A stretch of DNA of 64,000 nucleotides from Leifsonia sp. ZF2019 (GTDB lineage Bacteria; Actinomycetota; Actinomycetes; Actinomycetales; Microbacteriaceae). Of this stretch, positions 36,751 through 44,975 are shown one piece after another. The notes below the pieces were generated by a model. That model searched no databases. It was not told the origin of the DNA and worked only from the letters and a program-made list of their open reading frames with translations. The position numbers were made by a program, and so were the translations under genes. The first letter of the stretch is position 1. Every line of letters starts with the position of its first letter. Location: positions 1-64,000 of the forward strand of contig NZ_CP065037.1 in the NCBI RefSeq assembly GCF_019924635.1, read 5' to 3'.

Positions 36751-37800
36751 ATGAGGTCACGCAAGCCGCTGTGGATCGCCGTCATCGCGATCGGGACGGT
36801 GCTCGTCCTCGGCCTGGGGGCGACGACGCTCGTGCTGTACTTCACGGCACGCGACGCCGCGCGTCCGGAGGCTCTGGTCTCGCGCTACCTGTCCCACGTG
36901 CAGCACGGGCAGATCGAGGCGGCGATGAAGCTGGAGGGCAGGAAGGCCGACCCCGCCCAGGTGCTGCTGACCGACGCGGCCTACGCGAAGGTGTCTCAGC
37001 AACTGTCGTCGTTCCGCATCGAACGCGTCCGCCCGGTCGCCTCCGACCGCGTACGCGTGGATGCGCAGACCGTGGCCGGCGGTGCGAAGGAGGCGGTGTC
37101 CTTCACGCTGACGCACGGCGACGACGGCCCGGTCGGCTGGCTCGGCGTGCACGCGTGGAAGCTCCAGCCCGTGGCGCTCTCGACGGTCACCGTGGCCGTC
37201 GGGACGCACGACGCCGTCGACGTGACCATCGCCGGCGCGAAGCTGCACTGGGACGGCAAGGTGCGCCAGCTCCTCGCCTTCCCCGGGCGATACGCGCTCG
37301 CTGCTCCGGCCGCCGGCGCCTGGTACTCGATCGCCGGGGCCGACGCGACCGTGACCGGTTTCGGGCAGGGCGTGAACCTGCGCGCCTCCAGCACCCTGAC
37401 GCCGGCGGGGGTCGACGCGGCGACGGCCGCCACGAACGCCTGGGTGAACGCCTGCCTGGCGGGAGGGCCGCAGCCGAAGGGATGTTCGTTCGGGCTCGAC
37501 TCCGGTCAGCCCGATGGCGAGACCTGGACCAATGTCCGCTGGGAGATGACCGCCGCGCCCGCCGTCACCTTCTCCGCGTGGGACTTCGACTGCGCACAGG
37601 GCACCATCCTGACCGCGGGCTGCTGGCCGGTGACCACATCGACGAAGGGGTCCGCCGACTTCCACGCCGACTACCGTGTCGCCGCGAGCGGGGAGACGGG
37701 CGAGATCTACTCGACGACTCCGGGCGACATCGACGTGCAGGGCTCCATCCTGTCGATCGGGCCGGCGGGGGCCGAGTTCCAGTCGATCACGTGGGGTTGA
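36751..37800 (+). CDS. Uncharacterised single-pass membrane protein with large extracellular part
   Basis: The 349-residue protein begins MRSRKPLWIAVIAIGTVL, a basic start and one membrane helix (about 7-31), so most of it faces outside. The extracellular region has a likely helical domain (about 38-70) resembling the stalk regions of DUF4878-type lipoproteins, beta-rich repeats, and four cysteines in the second half (NACLAG, KGCSF, FDCAQ, AGCWP) that may form disulfides. ATG 36751 has GAGGGGG upstream. Function unknown; a sensory or cell-wall role is only a guess. Confidence 0.6.
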   Translation: MRSRKPLWIAVIAIGTVLVLGLGATTLVLYFTARDAARPEALVSRYLSHVQHGQIEAAMKLEGRKADPAQVLLTDAAYAKVSQQLSSFRIERVRPVASDRVRVDAQTVAGGAKEAVSFTLTHGDDGPVGWLGVHAWKLQPVALSTVTVAVGTHDAVDVTIAGAKLHWDGKVRQLLAFPGRYALAAPAAGAWYSIAGADATVTGFGQGVNLRASSTLTPAGVDAATAATNAWVNACLAGGPQPKGCSFGLDSGQPDGETWTNVRWEMTAAPAVTFSAWDFDCAQGTILTAGCWPVTTSTKGSADFHADYRVAASGETGEIYSTTPGDIDVQGSILSIGPAGAEFQSITWG

Positions 37801-38185
37801 CGTCGCACCCGCAGCCGAGCGCGGGTGACGGGATGCTCTCGTCGCGTTCGGCGAGGCGGTGCGCGAGCTGGGCGCGTCGGCGCTCCAGCTCGGCGATCGC
37901 GGCGTCCAGCTCCGCGATGCCCTCGCGGTAGGCGGCGACGGAGGCCGGGCACTCGTCGCTGCGGGCGTGTCCCGAGCCGAGGCAGTCGATGAACGGAGCC
38001 GCCTTGCCCGGTGGGATGCCCGTCTCGGCGAGGTCGCGGATCTCGAGCACCGCGCGCAGCTGCTCGTCGTCGTAGTCGCGGTAGCCGTTCGGGAGGCGGT
38101 CGGGCGCGACCAGGCCCAGCTGCTCGTAGTACCGCACGGCTTTCACCGTCACGCCTGCTCGCCCGGCGAGCTCGCTGATCTGCAT
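37787..38185 (-). CDS. MerR family transcriptional regulator
   Basis: A 132-residue MerR regulator with the winged helix (MQISELAGRAGVTVKAVRYY) and a dimerisation helix. Cysteines in FIDCLGSGHARSDEC and in the C-terminal CGCD may sense a metal or redox state. ATG 38185 has GGAGG before it; the frame extends upstream without support. Its own upstream region has the long 19-20 bp spacer typical of MerR-controlled promoters. It is divergent from a small zinc-ribbon gene and overlaps the previous gene end by 14 nt. Confidence 0.9.
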   Translation of the reverse strand: MQISELAGRAGVTVKAVRYYEQLGLVAPDRLPNGYRDYDDEQLRAVLEIRDLAETGIPPGKAAPFIDCLGSGHARSDECPASVAAYREGIAELDAAIAELERRRAQLAHRLAERDESIPSPALGCGCDVNPT

Positions 38186-38201
38186 GGGAGCCTCCGCCCA
38201 C

Positions 38202-38233
38202 AGCGTAAACCCCGACCCCGGGGGCAGGGTCAA
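38202..38233 (-). promoter_or_regulatory. MerR-type promoter/operator with long spacer
   Basis: On the - strand TTGACC (38233-38228) and a -10-like TTACGC/TACGCT (38208-38202) are 19-20 bp apart, and the spacer holds a GACCCTG...CGGGGTC dyad. Over-long spacers with a dyad are the hallmark of promoters twisted open by MerR regulators. Confidence 0.55.
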
Positions 38234-38245
38234 GCGCGCTACACT

Positions 38246-38263
38246 ATTAGTTAGTGCCCTAAT
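38246..38263. promoter_or_regulatory. Candidate MarR-type operator
   Basis: ATTAG, eight bases, CTAAT, with an inner TTAG..CTAA, lies just before the zinc-ribbon gene. It resembles TTAG-type MarR sites; the MarR gene at 38524 is the nearest candidate binder. Confidence 0.35.
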
Positions 38264-38276
38264 GAATCGAGGAGAC

Positions 38277-38504
38277 ATGTCCGGAGGCTTTGCGCGCTGG
38301 TACGCGCGGTGGAACGAGAAGCTCATCCGCGTCGCCGGCCCCGCGCAGCTCGGCGCCGGCCATCCCGAGGGTCCCGACCGCCGCTCGCCCGCCGCGCCCT
38401 GCCCGATGTGCGGGCGGCCGATGACGGAGCACACGGTGCTGCGCCCGGGCGGTCAGCGCGACGCGACGCGTCTCGTGTGCCCGGAGGCGCAGGGGGCCGC
38501 CTGA
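38277..38504 (+). CDS. Small zinc-ribbon-like protein (75 residues)
   Basis: No named family recognised. After MSGGFARWYARWNEKLIRV comes CPMCGRPM and a later single Cys in RLVCPEAQ, which suggests a small metal-binding ribbon. ATG 38277 is directly preceded by GAGGAGAC; an in-frame ATG at 38262 is less well placed. It is divergent from the MerR gene and tail to tail with a MarR gene, so regulation by one of them is plausible. Confidence 0.55.
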   Translation: MSGGFARWYARWNEKLIRVAGPAQLGAGHPEGPDRRSPAAPCPMCGRPMTEHTVLRPGGQRDATRLVCPEAQGAA

Positions 38505-38523
38505 ATCGTCGCGCGCGCCGGCG

Positions 38524-38961
38524 CTAGGGTGCGCGTGTGGCCGCGGCGATGATCCCGTGCAGGCTGCCGCGCAGGCTCTCGAGCTCGCTCACTGGCAGGC
38601 CGAGACGCTCGACGATGCGGTGCGGGATCTTCTCCGCTTCGGCCCGCAGCGCCCTGCCCGCCGGGGTCAGGCGCACGTCGAGGGCCCGCTCGTCGGCGGT
38701 GCTGCGCTTGCGTTCGATGTACCCGGTCGCCTCCAGCCGCTTCAGCAGAGGGGAGAGCGTCGCGGGCTCCAGCTGCAGCGCCTCGCCGAGGTCCTTCACC
38801 GATCGCGGCTCCCGCTCCCAGAGGGCCAGCATCACGAGGTACTGGGGGTGTGTAAGCGAGAGCGGCTCGAGCACCGGGCGATACAGCGCGATCACGCTGC
38901 GGGCCGCCACGGCGAGGCCGAAGCAGACCTGGTTCTCCAGGGCGAGCAGGTCATCGGACAC
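38524..38961 (-). CDS. MarR family transcriptional regulator (OhrR-like)
   Basis: A 145-residue winged-helix repressor. The N-terminal LENQVCFGLAVAAR contains a cysteine (Cys13) at the place of the peroxide-sensing Cys of OhrR, and the wing region LGEALQLEPATLSPLLKRLEA is typical. OhrR normally represses an organic hydroperoxide reductase gene (ohr), which is not found next to it here. The start is GTG 38961, placed by TAGACT 6 nt upstream. It is divergent from the GH10-like gene (72 bp apart). Confidence 0.9.
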   Translation of the reverse strand: MSDDLLALENQVCFGLAVAARSVIALYRPVLEPLSLTHPQYLVMLALWEREPRSVKDLGEALQLEPATLSPLLKRLEATGYIERKRSTADERALDVRLTPAGRALRAEAEKIPHRIVERLGLPVSELESLRGSLHGIIAAATRAP

Positions 38962-38967
38962 GGGGCC

Positions 38968-38973
38968 AGTCTA
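38968..38973 (-). promoter_or_regulatory. -10 element of the MarR/OhrR gene (leaderless type)
   Basis: TAGACT on the - strand is exactly 6 nt before the GTG at 38961. Confidence 0.55.
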
Positions 38974-39021
38974 GGCGCGAGCCGGGGTCGCATCGGTGTT
39001 GTCCTCTTCTCGTGTGAATGT

Positions 39022-39027
39022 TAGTTT
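39022..39027 (+). promoter_or_regulatory. -10 element of the GH10-like gene (leaderless type)
   Basis: TAGTTT is exactly 6 nt before the ATG at 39034; no Shine-Dalgarno sequence is present. Confidence 0.4.
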
Positions 39028-39033
39028 CATCGA

Positions 39034-41115
39034 ATGACCAGAACAAGGAAGTCTGTTTCACGTTGGAGTGCCGTCGCGCTCGCCGTCGCGCTGGCGAGCG
39101 CCGGTGCGATCGGGGGAGCGTCGGCGGGCGCGGCCGTGGACACGACGCCGCTGACGAAGTGGGTGAGGACGGCGGACGGGTACGGCTACGACCCGGCGCA
39201 GCCCGTGATGCTCTACCCGGGGTCGGACCAGCAGGTCCGGATCCCGACCGAGTACGCGCAGCCCGAACGTCAGTTCCGCTCGTCCTGGGTCGCGACCGTC
39301 AGCAACCTCAACATCGCGAGACCCACCAGCGAGGCCGACTTCCGCGCGCAGTACACGCGCATCCTCGACCGGTTCTCCGAGGCGAGGCTCAACGCGATGA
39401 TCTTCCAGGTGCGCCCGGCACAGGACGCCTGGTACCCGTCCCCGCTCAACCCGTGGTCGCAGTTCCTCAGTGGCACGCAGGGTGTCGATCCCGGCTACGA
39501 CCCGCTCGCGTGGATGGTGGAGCAGACGCACGCGCGCGGGATGGAGTACCACGCCTGGCTCAACCCCTACCGGGTCACGACGACGTCGATCACCTCCGCG
39601 GCCGTCCTGGCCGCACTCGGCCTGAGCGCGGACGAGGCCCGTGCTCTGAGCGCGCCGGACGCGGTCCGGGCGCTCGCCGCGGCCGGCCTGCTCTCGGCCG
39701 GCAACTACGCGGTCGAGCATCCGGAGCAGGTGCTGATGTTCAACGGGACGCTCTTCCTGAATCCGGGTGAGCCGGCGGTGCGCCAGCACGTGATCGACAC
39801 CGTGGCCGAGCTGGCCACGAACTACGACATCGACGGCATCCACTTCGACGACTACTTCTACCCGTATCGCACGACCGTCTACTTCGGCGACGCCGGGGAG
39901 GACCGTGCAACGTTCGAGGAGTACGGGCTCCCGGCAGGGTACGCGGACACCGCCGACGGAATCGCCCAGTGGCGGCGCGACAACGTCACCGCGCTCGTAT
40001 CCGGCGTGCACGACGTGCTCGACCGGGTGAACGCCGAACACGGGACGGCCGTGCAGTTCGGGGTGAGTCCGTTCGGGATCTGGGAGCACGCCTCCGTCGA
40101 CCCGCGCGGCTCGAACACTCCCGCGTCGTCGTCCTCGACCTACTCCCGCTCCGTCTTCGCCGACACGCGCGCGTGGGTGAAGGACGAGTTCGTGGACTAC
40201 ATCGTCCCGCAGGTCTACTGGAGCTTCGATCAGACGGCGGCCCCGTACGGCGAGATCGCGCGCTGGTGGAACGACACGGTGAACGGAACGGACGTGCGTC
40301 TCTACATCGGGCACGCGGACTACAAGCACCTGCAGAGCTCGGCGACGGAGGCCGCGTGGGCCAACCCCGACGAGGTGCCGAACCAGCTGCTCTACGACCA
40401 GACCCTCCCGAGCCTCTCCGGCGAGGTCTTCTACGGCTACAACGACATCGTGCCGGGGTCGACCACGGGGCTGACCGGTGCCGCTCTGACGGCGATGGAG
40501 GCCAAGAACGGCTCGCTCGACCGCATCTTCGGCGACCTCCTCACCGACCGCGTGCTGCCGCCGGCCGACCCGTCGAAGCGGGCGCCGGGACTCCAGGCTC
40601 CGGTCGTCACGGCCGGTGACGCGAATGGGATCACCTGGACCGACGGCTCACCAGGTGCCACGAGGGCCTTCGCGGTCTACGTCGACGACCGGCTGCAGTC
40701 GGTGCGCTACGCCGACGGATCCGGTGAGTACTCGGTGTCCACCGCATCCGCCGCGGCGCCCGCCGCACGTGCGGGAGGGGTCATCAGCGTGGCCGCTCTG
40801 GACCGGGCGATGAACGAGACGGCGCGCATCGCCTTCGCGCCGGCCGAGCCCGGTGGACCGGGCCAGCCGGGTGGGCCGTCGACCCCGTCGGAGGGGAAGG
40901 GTGCGGGTGACGGCGCGGCCGGCGACACGTCCGTGGCCGCGGGCGGCGATCAGACCGCGGTCGAGGCCACGAGCCGTCTGGCGAGCACGGGTGCCGACGT
41001 CGCACCGGCGCTGATCGTGGCGGGGACCCTGCTCGGTCTGGGGGCGGTCTTGGCGACCGTCGCCGTCACTCGGCGCGCGAGAACTCCGAGGCGCGCGCGA
41101 CCTGGTCGGCCGTGA
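39034..41115 (+). CDS. Secreted GH10-like (DUF187) glycoside hydrolase with LASTG anchor
   Basis: A 693-residue exported protein. The signal peptide (about 1-34, ending near ASAGAAVD) is followed by a glycosyl-hydrolase-like 10 (DUF187) TIM barrel from about 80 to 480. Its motifs include FRSSWVATVSNLN, YHAWLNPYR, DIDGIHFDDYFYP and YIVPQVYWSF. A beta-sandwich-like region (about 525-610) and a Gly/Pro/Thr stalk follow. The C-terminus has LASTG (649-653), a hydrophobic helix and an Arg-rich tail, a sorting signal suited to the class E sortase at 16276. DUF187 proteins may act on peptidoglycan or glycans; the substrate is unknown. Confidence 0.87.
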   Translation: MTRTRKSVSRWSAVALAVALASAGAIGGASAGAAVDTTPLTKWVRTADGYGYDPAQPVMLYPGSDQQVRIPTEYAQPERQFRSSWVATVSNLNIARPTSEADFRAQYTRILDRFSEARLNAMIFQVRPAQDAWYPSPLNPWSQFLSGTQGVDPGYDPLAWMVEQTHARGMEYHAWLNPYRVTTTSITSAAVLAALGLSADEARALSAPDAVRALAAAGLLSAGNYAVEHPEQVLMFNGTLFLNPGEPAVRQHVIDTVAELATNYDIDGIHFDDYFYPYRTTVYFGDAGEDRATFEEYGLPAGYADTADGIAQWRRDNVTALVSGVHDVLDRVNAEHGTAVQFGVSPFGIWEHASVDPRGSNTPASSSSTYSRSVFADTRAWVKDEFVDYIVPQVYWSFDQTAAPYGEIARWWNDTVNGTDVRLYIGHADYKHLQSSATEAAWANPDEVPNQLLYDQTLPSLSGEVFYGYNDIVPGSTTGLTGAALTAMEAKNGSLDRIFGDLLTDRVLPPADPSKRAPGLQAPVVTAGDANGITWTDGSPGATRAFAVYVDDRLQSVRYADGSGEYSVSTASAAAPAARAGGVISVAALDRAMNETARIAFAPAEPGGPGQPGGPSTPSEGKGAGDGAAGDTSVAAGGDQTAVEATSRLASTGADVAPALIVAGTLLGLGAVLATVAVTRRARTPRRARPGRP

Positions 41116-41881
41116 GCCGCACGCCGGTGTAGCGCTCGAACTGGCGCGCGGCCTGCAGGGCGATGACTTCCGCACCCGTGATGAGGGTCTTGCCGGCCGC
41201 GCGTCCCGCCCGCACGAGCGGTGTCTCGGAGGGGAACGCCACGACGTCGAACACCGTCGAGGCGCGCTCGATGTGCTCCTCGCCGAAGGCCAGCGCCGTC
41301 TCGTGGTCGCCGCGCATCCCGAGCGGGGTGACGTTGACGATCACATCGAAGTCGGCGGCCGGCTCGTCGGCGGTCCAGGAGTAGTCGTAGCGCTCGGCCA
41401 GCGCCGTTCCCGCCTCCGCATTGCGGGCGAGGACGGTCAGGTCGTCGAAGCCTGCGCCGCGGAACGCCGCGACGACCGCCTTGGCCATGCCGCCCGATCC
41501 GCGCAGCAGCACCCGCTGCGCCGGGTCGACCGCGTGCTCGGTGAGCAACTGGGCGACCGCTTCGTAGTCGGTGTTGGAGGCGGTCAGGAGGCCGTCCTCG
41601 TTGACGACGGTGTTCACCGACTCGATGGCGACCGCCGACGGCTCCAGGTTGTCGACCAGCGGGATGATCGCCTCCTTGAACGGCATCGACACCGAGCCGC
41701 CGCGGAAGCCGAGCGCACGGATCCCGCGCACCGCGCCCTCCAGGTCGCTCGTCGTGAACGCCTTGTAGATGAAGTTGAGGCCCAGCTCGTCGTAGAGGTA
41801 GTTGTGGAACCGGGTGCCGATGTTGCTCGGACGGGCGGCCAGCGAGATGCAGACCTGCATGTCCTTGTTCAGGATGGGCAT
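41066..41881 (-). CDS. Shikimate dehydrogenase family protein
   Basis: A 271-residue AroE-like oxidoreductase. Family residues visible are Lys69 in SVSMPFKE, Asn90, the SNTDYEA motif (Asp105), the nucleotide loop RGSGGMAKA and NVTPLGM. The substrate-binding N-terminus reads [18 protein letters not shown] instead of the usual SxS-P...HN, as in shikimate-dehydrogenase-like branches, so true shikimate activity is uncertain. ATG 41881 has GACAAT 6 nt upstream and gives the conserved length. It overlaps the end of the convergent GH10-like gene by 50 nt. Confidence 0.82.
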   Translation of the reverse strand: MPILNKDMQVCISLAARPSNIGTRFHNYLYDELGLNFIYKAFTTSDLEGAVRGIRALGFRGGSVSMPFKEAIIPLVDNLEPSAVAIESVNTVVNEDGLLTASNTDYEAVAQLLTEHAVDPAQRVLLRGSGGMAKAVVAAFRGAGFDDLTVLARNAEAGTALAERYDYSWTADEPAADFDVIVNVTPLGMRGDHETALAFGEEHIERASTVFDVVAFPSETPLVRAGRAAGKTLITGAEVIALQAARQFERYTGVRLTADQVARASEFSRAE

Positions 41882-41993
41882 GCGTTCATTGTCGCAGGCG
41901 TGCGGGAGGCCACCGGATCCGGTTCTCGTTGTCGTCGACTCGACGGGACCTTCGTCCCGGGATGGCGGGCCCGGGATCGCCGACACTCGTCCT

Positions 41994-42204
41994 ATGGCAT
42001 CGAACGACCCGCAGGAAGGCTGCGAGGTACTCGCCGGCGGCAGCCGTGCCGACCCACCACCTCTACCCGGCCGGGGCCGCGTTCGGCGGTTACAAGGAGT
42101 CGGGCCACGGCCGCGAGACCGACCAGCAGATGCTCCACAACTACCAGCAGGTCAAGAACGTCCTGGCCGACCACGCTCAGAAGCCGCTCGGCTTCTTCGC
42201 CTAG
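41994..42204 (+). pseudogene. Remnant of an aldehyde dehydrogenase gene
   Basis: Two fragments of an ExaC/AldB-type aldehyde dehydrogenase are joined. In one frame [17 protein letters not shown] (from 41994) resembles the mid-protein ASND...EGAEVLTGG segment. From about 42045 another frame reads [20 protein letters not shown] and on to the natural C-terminus KPLGFFA at 42204. The catalytic Cys and Glu parts are missing, so a large internal deletion and a frameshift are implied. It lies 36 bp before the intact alcohol dehydrogenase gene, suggesting that an alcohol/aldehyde oxidation pair was once here. This explains the 359-bp stretch 41882-42240, which otherwise holds no gene. Confidence 0.75.
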
Positions 42205-42240
42205 CACCACACCGACACGAGTAGACACAGGAGAACGAAC

Positions 42241-43317
42241 ATGCGCGCAGCGCGTTGGCACGGCCAGAAGGACATCCGGATCGAGGACGTTCCCGAGCAG
42301 AAGCTGGAGCCGGGCACCGTCGGAATCGACGTGGCCTGGTGCGGGATCTGCGGGACGGACCTGCACGAATACCTGGAAGGGCCCATCTTCATCCCGCCGG
42401 CGGGGCATCCGCATCCGATCTCCGGAGAGGCCGCGCCCATCACGCTCGGTCACGAATTCTCCGGCGTGGTCACCGCTCTGGGAGAAGGGGTCTCCGACCT
42501 GGCGATCGGAGACCACGTCGTGGTGGAGCCCTACATCATCCATGACGACGTGCCCGTGACCGGGGACGCGGAGTACCAGTTGACGCCCGACATGAACTTC
42601 ATCGGCCTCGCCGGACGAGGCGGGGGCCTCTCCGAGCACATCGTCGTCGAGCGGAGGTGGGTGCATCCGATCGGACCCGACCTGCCTCTGGACGAGGCGG
42701 CGCTCATCGAGCCGCTCTCCGTCGGACATCACGCGTTCATGCGGTCCGGCGCGAAAGCAGGACAGGTCGCGCTCGTGGGCGGCGCCGGACCGATCGGGCT
42801 GCTCACGGCCGCGATCTGCAAGGCGTACGGACTCACGGTCGTCATCTCCGAGCTCTCCGCGGCACGGAAGGCGAAAGCGGCCGAGACGGGAGTGGCCGAC
42901 CACGTCCTCGATCCGTCCGACGGCAGTGTCGCCGACCGGGTCCGCGACCTCACGGGCGGCGTCGGGGCGGACGTGGCGTTCGAGTGCTCAAGCGTGAACG
43001 CCGTACTCGACACCCTTCTGGATGGCGTACGCCCGACCGGCGTGGTGGTCAACGTCTCCATCTGGGGACACCCCGCGACCGTCGACATGCAGAAGCTTGT
43101 CCTCAAGGAGATCGACCTGCGCGGCACCATCGCCTACGCGCACGACCACGCCCGGGTGATCGAGCTCGTACGGGCCGGCAAGATCGACCTGGCGCCTTTC
43201 ATCACCGGCCGAATCGGCCTCGACGACCTCGTCGACGGCGGGTTCGAGCAGCTCATCCACCACAACGAGAACCACGTGAAGATCCTGGTCTCGCCCCGAC
43301 CGCTCGCGCGCTCATGA
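42241..43317 (+). CDS. Zinc-dependent medium-chain alcohol dehydrogenase, 2,3-butanediol dehydrogenase type
   Basis: A 358-residue MDR enzyme. The catalytic zinc ligands are Cys37 (GICGTD), His71 and Glu72 (GHEF); the NAD loop is VGGAGPIGL. The loop that carries four structural-zinc cysteines in many relatives (about 100-118) has none here, as in one butanediol-dehydrogenase branch whose FIGLAGRGGGLSE segment it shares. It probably interconverts acetoin and 2,3-butanediol or a similar diol. ATG 42241 follows AGGAGAACGAAC. The gene lies next to the aldehyde dehydrogenase remnant. Confidence 0.87.
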   Translation: MRAARWHGQKDIRIEDVPEQKLEPGTVGIDVAWCGICGTDLHEYLEGPIFIPPAGHPHPISGEAAPITLGHEFSGVVTALGEGVSDLAIGDHVVVEPYIIHDDVPVTGDAEYQLTPDMNFIGLAGRGGGLSEHIVVERRWVHPIGPDLPLDEAALIEPLSVGHHAFMRSGAKAGQVALVGGAGPIGLLTAAICKAYGLTVVISELSAARKAKAAETGVADHVLDPSDGSVADRVRDLTGGVGADVAFECSSVNAVLDTLLDGVRPTGVVVNVSIWGHPATVDMQKLVLKEIDLRGTIAYAHDHARVIELVRAGKIDLAPFITGRIGLDDLVDGGFEQLIHHNENHVKILVSPRPLARS

Positions 43318-43489
43318 CCGCGGTCCGCATCCGCGGAAGCGCTGTCGAGTACCTCGGCCATGCGGGACGGGGCCGAGAGCCCGACAGGGCGGTCCCGTGC
43401 GAAGCGCGCGTACGATCTCTATCGTCGACTCGACTCAGCGCGTGCACGATGACCGCAGGAACGCGCAGGCTGACCGTTCCCTCGGCGCC

Positions 43490-44164
43490 TCACCCCTCGG
43501 CGCCGGCGACCACCGTGCCGATCCCGAGCACCGCGAGGATGCCGGCGGAGATGCGCTCGAGAACGCGGGTCACGCGTGGGCGCTTGAGCCAGGCGACCAT
43601 CCGGGAGGCGAGCAGGGTGATGGCGACGAGGTAGAGGCCGCCGATCGTTGCGTCGACGGCACCGAGCAGCATGGTCTCGCCGAAGCCGGCGTGGGCCGAG
43701 ACGAACTGGGGCACGACGGCGAGGAAGAACAAGCCGACCTTGGGGTTCAGGAGGGTGGAGAGCAGACCGGCGAGGAGGCTCGGGGTGGAGCCGCGGCGGC
43801 GCACCGCGGGAGCGGCACCGCCCGCGACATCCTCCGCGGCCGCGTCGCCGACCGGCCCGGCCGCGGCGGCGCGGGCGCTCCGGCGGGTCGCCAGGAACGC
43901 GGACACGCCGAGGTAGATGAGGTAGAGGCCGCCCACGATCTTCACGACCCGGAACAGCTCGGCGGACTGCTCCAGCAGCGTCGCGAGCCCGACCGCCACC
44001 AGCGCCGCCCAGACGAGCGATCCGGCGGCGCACCCGGCCGCGGCCGCGAATCCGTCGCGCGCTCGACCCATGCTGTACCGCAGCACGAGGAACGTGTCGG
44101 GGCCGGGCGTGAGCGCGAGCACCAGGCAGAGCCCGGCGAACGCCAGGATCGAGAGCGCCGTCAT
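43490..44164 (-). CDS. LysE/RhtB family transporter
   Basis: A 224-residue exporter with the family opening LALTPGPDTFLVLRYSM and about six membrane helices; a charged Ala/Arg-rich loop lies at about 93-125, followed by STLLNPKVGLFFLAVVPQF, also characteristic. Such proteins export amino acids or other small molecules; the substrate is unknown. The start is placed by TAGGAT 6 nt upstream. The 172 bp between it and the convergent dehydrogenase gene contain nothing I can identify. Confidence 0.92.
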   Translation of the reverse strand: MTALSILAFAGLCLVLALTPGPDTFLVLRYSMGRARDGFAAAAGCAAGSLVWAALVAVGLATLLEQSAELFRVVKIVGGLYLIYLGVSAFLATRRSARAAAAGPVGDAAAEDVAGGAAPAVRRRGSTPSLLAGLLSTLLNPKVGLFFLAVVPQFVSAHAGFGETMLLGAVDATIGGLYLVAITLLASRMVAWLKRPRVTRVLERISAGILAVLGIGTVVAGAEG

Positions 44165-44170
44165 GCGACG

Positions 44171-44176
44171 ATCCTA
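44171..44176 (-). promoter_or_regulatory. -10 element of the LysE gene (leaderless type)
   Basis: TAGGAT on the - strand is exactly 6 nt before the ATG at 44164. Confidence 0.6.
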
Positions 44177-44184
44177 GGGGGTGG

Positions 44185-44937
44185 TCAGCTCGCGGCGTCC
44201 ACCTCGTCGAGCCGCAGCACCGCGGACGGGCCGGCAGGGTCGAGGAGGAGGCCGGCGTAGCCGTCTTCGCGGGCGACGCGGGCGACCGCGGCGACGGTGG
44301 TGCCGCGGGCGGTGAGGCCGGGGGACCAGGCGAAGACCTCGGCGGGGGAGGTGAAGACCGGGTGCAAGAGGTCGCCGTCCTGGCCGACGGCCGAGGGGAT
44401 GGCGCCGTGGCCCTCGTCGAGGCCGACGTAGACGACCGGGGCGGCGGCGACCAGCTGGAGGAACGCGGGCCAGGGGAGATCGCGGTCGACGAGGGCGTTC
44501 TTCAGGGCGGCGTTGCGACCCGGCTCGTCGGTCACCTGGCCTCGCAGCTCGTCGGCGTAGGCGATGAGGAGGGCGTCGTCGCCCGGGTCGAGGGCGAGGC
44601 CGTCGGCGCGGGACATCGCTTCGGCGAGTACCGACCAGGCCGGCTGGGCGAGCGACCGGAACTCGGCGCCGCGGCGGTAGGCCGCGAGGCGCTCATTGCT
44701 CGTGAAGGCGACGAGGAGGTCTTTGCCTGCGGCGTCCGTCTGCTTGGCGAGCGCCAGGGTGTCGCCGGGCCGGAACCCCGCGGACGGGTCGGCGAAGACG
44801 GAGGCGCTGATGTCGAGCAGCAGCTCACCCGCGACGCACTGCCGGAGCACGTTCGAGAAGGTGCGGGCCTCTTTGCGGTCGGCCCACGCCTCCAGCGCGG
44901 TCTGGACGGGGATGTTGCGGACCAGGCGATCGTTCAC
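44185..44937 (-). CDS. SseB family protein
   Basis: A 250-residue soluble protein with the SseB N-terminal domain (LEAWADRKEARTFSNVL, then DLLVAFTSNERLAAYR) and a second alpha/beta half that may be an SseB C-terminal-like domain. The family is widespread and of unclear function; it is not a virulence factor here. The start is GTG 44937 with GATACT 6 nt upstream. The much longer upstream frame lies in the amidohydrolase gene and is not real. Confidence 0.8.
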   Translation of the reverse strand: MNDRLVRNIPVQTALEAWADRKEARTFSNVLRQCVAGELLLDISASVFADPSAGFRPGDTLALAKQTDAAGKDLLVAFTSNERLAAYRRGAEFRSLAQPAWSVLAEAMSRADGLALDPGDDALLIAYADELRGQVTDEPGRNAALKNALVDRDLPWPAFLQLVAAAPVVYVGLDEGHGAIPSAVGQDGDLLHPVFTSPAEVFAWSPGLTARGTTVAAVARVAREDGYAGLLLDPAGPSAVLRLDEVDAAS

Positions 44938-44943
44938 CCGTCC

Positions 44944-44949
44944 AGTATC
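44944..44949 (-). promoter_or_regulatory. -10 element of the SseB gene (leaderless type)
   Basis: GATACT on the - strand is exactly 6 nt before the GTG at 44937. Confidence 0.35.
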
Positions 44950-44975
44950 CCGGAGAGGTCGGCTCTCGGAGCGGC

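Noticed and set aside
43318-43489. Short open frames in the gap between the butanediol-type dehydrogenase and the LysE gene.
   Set aside because: No domain, ribosome-binding site or conserved motif is visible.
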